A stretch of 53,560 nt of DNA from a virus. A model generated the notes under the pieces. That model did no database searches and was not told the origin of the DNA. It saw only the letters and a program-made list of their open reading frames with translations. The position numbers and the translations under genes were made by a program. Positions 49,961 through 53,560 of the stretch are shown here, one piece after another. How positions within the stretch are numbered: the first letter of the stretch is position 1; each line of letters opens with the position of its first letter. Where the stretch lies: positions 1-53,560 of IMG/VR virus record IMGVR_UViG_3300033182_000038. One strand, written 5' to 3'.

Positions 49961-50365
49961 TTAGTCATCAACTTTTGCCGCAGGTTTGCGGACGTTTACA
50001 TCAATGCGTGTACCGTAGTTCACGCCGGACGGAACCGCTTTAGTAGCTTCGATATAGCCACGCACTGCGGTTTTACTGACACGCTTTTCTAGCATGTCGT
50101 ATGCGTCGTTCTCGACAATGAAGTTAAGAACGGCGTCCCAATCGGCTACGTTTGCGTAGTCGGTTGTGGTTAGGAAGGCAGTACCGTGTGCAGTCTTGAA
50201 GGACGTTACACCATCAGTGTCAGCCTTTTCTTTTATCCACGCTTCTAGCTTCGCCATCTGCTCCTTCAAGCCTTTGACCTTGTCTTTGGTCTCAGCCTCG
50301 ATGGACTCTTTCTTGTTGCGAAGTTTTAGATACGCAGAAATAACTTGGTCTATGGTTAAAGACAT
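49961..50365 (-). CDS. Conserved coiled-coil phage protein, 134 aa
   Basis: The N-terminal 50 residues form a coiled coil (LRNKKESIEAETKDKVKGL), followed by a compact domain with GTAFLTTTDYANVADWDAVL and ATKAVPSGVNYGTRIDVNV. This pattern occurs in many phage replication regions, sometimes described as Gam-like nuclease inhibitor, but the role is unproved. It lies three bases after the helicase gene. Confidence 0.75.
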   Translation of the reverse strand: MSLTIDQVISAYLKLRNKKESIEAETKDKVKGLKEQMAKLEAWIKEKADTDGVTSFKTAHGTAFLTTTDYANVADWDAVLNFIVENDAYDMLEKRVSKTAVRGYIEATKAVPSGVNYGTRIDVNVRKPAAKVDD

Positions 50366-50368
50366 GTG

Positions 50369-51916
50369 TCACCTCGTCTGTTGTTGAATCAAATCAAGAA
50401 GCAATCCCTGAAGTTTCTGCTTGTTCTTCAGTCGGTCATACATCCGGTACTCAAGGTCAGTCGCCTCAATGTGGATGATGTTCGATACATGCTTCTTACC
50501 GATACGCTCGATACGTCCGTTCGCCTGAACATATTGCTCGTTGCTAGTGATAGGCCCATACCAGACAATCGTTGAAGCCGATGTCAGAGTTAGCCCATGA
50601 GCCATCGTCGCAGGGTGAGCAATCAATACATGTGGGTCTTTAGCGTGTTGGAAGTTATGGAAGATCACGTCGCGCTTCGATGAGGACACCGCTCCGTTCA
50701 CTACGCCAACTGTCCAGTGCTTAGACAGTTCTTTCTCCAACATGTGTAAAGTTCCTGTCAGGGGGACGAACACAATTACCTTGCCGCCTACTTCATCTAT
50801 CACCTCCTTTACTAGGTTGACTCGTGGAGCGCAGTCGATCTCGATGTTCTGGCCATCGTCACCGTATGCAACGCCACAAGATATTTGGATTAGCTTCTGC
50901 ATCTTCACCGCTTCGTTTACAGCAGTGATCTCACCACCCTCAGCCTCGGTCACGAAGTGCCTCAGCATCTTGGTGTAATGTTCTTTCTGAGCCTTAGTCA
51001 ACTCTACCTTGCGTGTCTGGAACACAGTGTCCGGTAGGTCGAAGCACTCGTCGCGGGTGTACCGCACCGACGGTTGAAGAATATGTTTGACAATCTCCAC
51101 TGACTCGGGTCGCGGAACAAACTTCCACTGTCCAATCTTCATCATCACCTGCTCACGAAACGCAGTGTAAGTTTTGGTACAGAACGGACTGTCGACTAGC
51201 TTGGCTAACGCCCAAGCATCTGTCGGGTCATTGGGTGTAGGCGTGCCGGTCATCAACCACAAACGTACATCTGGTTGTTTGTCCATCCACTTCCGGAACA
51301 CTTTGAACCTGTTAGTCGATGGGTTACGCAGGACTGCCGCCTCGTCCACAATGATGAGGTCGAACATACCGACGGCGTCCTCAGAGATAATGCTGAAGCC
51401 ATCGTGGTTGATAATGTAGAAGTCAGCATTGGTCTTGAGTAGCTTCTTCCGTCGTGCCGCAGTGCCGTGTAAAGTTACTGACTTGCGATTCGGGAACCCC
51501 ATGAATACGCCATCACCCCACACACGCTCAAGCGTGGACAGTGGAGAGATGATGAGTGCCTTCTTAACCGCACCCACCTTCATCAAGTAGTCAGCCGCCC
51601 ACAGTGCGCTCTGAGTCTTACCAGTACCGATCTCGTTCAGCACCAGTGCCTTCCTGTTCATAGTCAGGAACGCCGCTGTCATGCGCTGATGTTCATACGG
51701 TGTAAACTTACCCTGCCAATCGTAGTAGTGCAGGATAGGGGACGGTGCTTTGATACCGAGGTTGCGTAGTACACGCACCTCATCAAGACGATGCGGCGTT
51801 ACGACTAGATCGACTCCGTCATACGTCAGCTTCTTGGCAGTAGGGATACTGTCAAGCACCTTGTTCGGGTTGTTTAGTTTGAGGGCTATCGCCTGCGCCT
51901 GTTCAACGACGATCAT
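50369..51916 (-). CDS. SNF2/SF2-family DNA helicase
   Basis: 515 residues if started at the ATG that overlaps the VRR-NUC stop (51916); a start four codons upstream at 51928 is possible. Motif I is NEIGTGKT, motif II DEAA, motif III MTGTPTPND and motif VI NGRIERIGK, the standard set of SF2 helicases of SNF2-like type. It probably remodels forks or recombination intermediates. Neighbours are the VRR-NUC and Cas4/RecB-like nucleases. Confidence 0.9.
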   Translation of the reverse strand: MIVVEQAQAIALKLNNPNKVLDSIPTAKKLTYDGVDLVVTPHRLDEVRVLRNLGIKAPSPILHYYDWQGKFTPYEHQRMTAAFLTMNRKALVLNEIGTGKTQSALWAADYLMKVGAVKKALIISPLSTLERVWGDGVFMGFPNRKSVTLHGTAARRKKLLKTNADFYIINHDGFSIISEDAVGMFDLIIVDEAAVLRNPSTNRFKVFRKWMDKQPDVRLWLMTGTPTPNDPTDAWALAKLVDSPFCTKTYTAFREQVMMKIGQWKFVPRPESVEIVKHILQPSVRYTRDECFDLPDTVFQTRKVELTKAQKEHYTKMLRHFVTEAEGGEITAVNEAVKMQKLIQISCGVAYGDDGQNIEIDCAPRVNLVKEVIDEVGGKVIVFVPLTGTLHMLEKELSKHWTVGVVNGAVSSSKRDVIFHNFQHAKDPHVLIAHPATMAHGLTLTSASTIVWYGPITSNEQYVQANGRIERIGKKHVSNIIHIEATDLEYRMYDRLKNKQKLQGLLLDLIQQQTR

Positions 51917-52218
51917 AGACCCATCCATTTGCAGATAAAGTCACGCACTTCACAGATCGTTTCGTCGTCATAGACTAGGAAACATTTGCCACCTGCCGCT
52001 TCAATTTGTTCCATCGCTTTCACCTGTAACGCAGTCGGTTTCTTTGTGGCATCAGCTTTACACTCGATACCTACGAACCTTCCTGCAACTATGGCAATCC
52101 TGTCAGGGATGCCCGCCCTTCCGAATGGCCCTGCTTGTGGAGAATAGAACCACACGCCGTGCCGCTTTAACATCGTGTCAAGTTTTCTCTTGATCTTGTT
52201 CTCTGGAGTAGTAGCCAT
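51913..52218 (-). CDS. VRR-NUC family nuclease
   Basis: 101 residues with GRAGIPDRIAIV and GIECKADATKKPTALQ, the PD-(D/E)xK core of VRR-NUC enzymes, which cut branched or flap DNA. The length is that of the bare phage form of the family. ATGA overlap couples it to the SF2 helicase, a common phage pairing. Confidence 0.92.
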   Translation of the reverse strand: MATTPENKIKRKLDTMLKRHGVWFYSPQAGPFGRAGIPDRIAIVAGRFVGIECKADATKKPTALQVKAMEQIEAAGGKCFLVYDDETICEVRDFICKWMGL

Positions 52219-52247
52219 TGTAGTATGCTTTACATCCTTGTCAAGTA

Positions 52248-52907
52248 TTATACCCTAGCATATTCGCACATGTGTCGTGCAGGGCAGAATCTACATAGCC
52301 CACTAGGTTTCGGGGGCCAGTTATCATGCTCCACCGACTCGTAGATACGCTGTATCCTGCCCATTAGCCGCGCCCACATCTCGTTGGTCTGCTCTCGGGT
52401 AAAGGTTTCTGAATCCATGCTCATGTCTTTGAGCCATATGAATGAGGTCTTGACCTTGTTCACTTCGGGGAAGTGCTTAAAGGTTTGGAGGGCAAACATT
52501 TCCAACTGTGTAAAGTCGGGATTACGCTTACCTGTTTTCCAGTCCATGACCGTGGCGGTATCGCCCTTGATGATGAGGATGTCTAGCTTGGAGCGTAGCC
52601 ATGCGTCCGCATCCCACCAACCTGTTGGTGTAAGGTTGTCTGTGAGAGTCATCTCTCGTTCGACTTGTAGTTCACCACCCTCTGCCGCTTTGACTATGGA
52701 CTGGCACAACGCCTCGTACCGACTAGCTTCTTGGGGTAGCGTCCTGTCCTCCTTGAGCCTGTACTCCAGAGCCTCGTGGATTCTTTCGCCATACTTACTG
52801 GCTTCACCCCCTTCATCCTCAACCTCCTTCAGCACACGCTGATGCAGGTATCGTTTCGGGCAGTTCTCGTAAAGTTTGATAGACGAATAAGAATGTGAAA
52901 GGCGCAT
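52248..52907 (-). CDS. Cas4/RecB-like PD-(D/E)xK nuclease
   Basis: 219 residues from the ATG at 52907 (GGGGGA before it). One Cys near the start (ENCPKRY) and three at the end (GLCRFCPARHMCEY) fit an iron-sulphur cluster. GERIHEALE and VMDWKTGKR contribute the His and D-x-K nuclease residues. This is the Cas4/AddB-type end-processing exonuclease used in recombination or replication. Located at the start of the replication half of the minus block. Confidence 0.88.
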   Translation of the reverse strand: MRLSHSYSSIKLYENCPKRYLHQRVLKEVEDEGGEASKYGERIHEALEYRLKEDRTLPQEASRYEALCQSIVKAAEGGELQVEREMTLTDNLTPTGWWDADAWLRSKLDILIIKGDTATVMDWKTGKRNPDFTQLEMFALQTFKHFPEVNKVKTSFIWLKDMSMDSETFTREQTNEMWARLMGRIQRIYESVEHDNWPPKPSGLCRFCPARHMCEYARV

Positions 52908-52929
52908 GTATCCCCCAAAAGAATATGAA

Positions 52930-52952
52930 CCTAGAGGGGGTTTCCCTCTAGG
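52930..52952. other. Intergenic hairpin
   Basis: CCTAGAGGG and CCCTCTAGG form a 9-bp stem around five bases, between the 74-residue gene and the Cas4/RecB-like gene. On the minus strand only a weakly T-rich stretch follows, so it may attenuate or stabilise mRNA rather than terminate. Confidence 0.6.
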
Positions 52953-52999
52953 TGTCCACCCCACTCAGTGGGTTGGTAAGTCAGCAGGTCGACTGTACA

Positions 53000-53224
53000 T
53001 CAACCTGCCATACGCCGCAACACATCGTGCTTGAGCAGTTCCAAGTGGGCGACAAGCGACATGGTGTCGTCGATTGCCGTTGAGTACCGGACGAATCCAC
53101 CGTCGACTTTGAGTAGCAGGATGGCATCGCCGATGACCTCCGCCCTGTCAACTTCTGCCATAGCTTCTTCCAGTACCCGCTTGATCTCGTCGCGCTTTGG
53201 GTTGGTGATTTCGGTAACGCTCAT
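53000..53224 (-). CDS. Hypothetical protein after DNA polymerase, 74 aa
   Basis: Begins MSVTEITNPKRDEIKRVLEE and is helical with a short strand-like middle (AILLLKVDGGFVRYS). It overlaps the DNA polymerase stop by four bases (ATGA), so it is translated with the polymerase. Function unknown. Confidence 0.75.
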   Translation of the reverse strand: MSVTEITNPKRDEIKRVLEEAMAEVDRAEVIGDAILLLKVDGGFVRYSTAIDDTMSLVAHLELLKHDVLRRMAG

Positions 53225-53560
53225 TTCGCTTCTCCATAGTTAAAGCCTACGCCTGATTCACAGGCAACTGGTAAGTCCTTCGCCCAGCTCGGTGCGGCAG
53301 ACATTCTTTCCTCAACAAATTTCTGTGCGTTTGACACTTCATCTGCCGGGGCCGTGATGATTACCTCATCGTGTACCTGAAACGCAACGTGGTACTTGCG
53401 TCCGATGCTCGCCATCTGTTCTGCCACAACGATACGAGCCAGTGCTTGGACGATGTTCTCCGTTACCTTCCCGCCGTAGATACGAGTCCAGTCCACCTTC
53501 ACGGTCGGGTCTTGTGCGTACTTGCGGTAGGTTCGTGCGTCCGATATGTACTCGAATCCA
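53221..53560 (-). CDS. Family A DNA polymerase, C-terminal part
   Basis: The reading frame that starts at 1646 re-enters here. It includes FQVHDEVII, motif C of family A polymerases (H571, D572, E573), and ends SGVGFNYGEAK. With one terminal repeat removed the two parts join in frame. The ATGA overlap with the 74-residue gene follows. Confidence 0.95.
   Translation of the reverse strand, partial: GFEYISDARTYRKYAQDPTVKVDWTRIYGGKVTENIVQALARIVVAEQMASIGRKYHVAFQVHDEVIITAPADEVSNAQKFVEERMSAAPSWAKDLPVACESGVGFNYGEAK
53438..53560. repeat. Right copy of 123-bp terminal direct repeat
   Basis: Identical to bases 1-123. It shows that the contig closes on itself and that the unit genome is 53437 bases. 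Confidence 0.95.

Overview
The window is one essentially complete genome of a virulent, short-tailed (podovirus-like) double-stranded DNA phage of a Gram-negative bacterium, about 53.4 kb per unit. The last 123 bases repeat the first 123 exactly, and the family A DNA polymerase gene runs in frame across that join, so the map is circular or terminally redundant and was cut inside this gene. A Gram-negative host follows from a lipoprotein o-spanin overlapping an i-spanin and from several signal-peptide proteins. I saw no integrase, excisionase, CI-like lysogeny module, phage RNA polymerase, tRNA, CRISPR array or insertion sequence.

There are two opposed transcription blocks. The minus block starts near 10482, runs left to position 1, continues through the join at 53437 and ends at 45783. 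It holds replication and takeover genes: small early proteins, a MoxR-type AAA+ ATPase, a DUF3150-like protein and a metallopeptidase-like/VWA protein in one overlapping operon, an HslV-like Ntn hydrolase, an HTH-DUF3310 fusion, DNA polymerase A, a Cas4/RecB-like nuclease, a VRR-NUC nuclease, an SF2 helicase, a candidate single-strand binding protein, an HTH regulator and a primase-helicase fusion. The plus block (10829-45782) is structural: terminase, portal, scaffold, capsid, adaptors, tail fibres, an exported-protein cassette, lysis genes, a large tail protein, and internal virion proteins ending in a 2676-residue ejection protein. The blocks diverge at 10483-10828 and their stop codons abut at 45782/45783.

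Non-coding control DNA lies mainly at 9065-9738 (eight copies of ACTATCT/AGATAGT, two inverted repeats, a 9-bp tandem repeat), at 10483-10828 (divergent promoter region) and at 13054-13203 (terminator then promoter). Three neighbouring minus-strand genes are each followed by a hairpin with a GNRA loop.

The points most worth following are: an 82-codon gene with its own ribosome binding site nested in another frame inside the giant ejection-protein gene; five consecutive overlapping genes whose products all begin with export signals, one pilin-like; the MoxR/DUF3150/VWA operon with an HExxH motif; the iteron-like region flanked by two paralogous small genes; and a recurrent TGTAAAGTT motif. Several very small genes (36-58 residues) could be read directly from the sequence, including zinc-ribbon and membrane mini-proteins.
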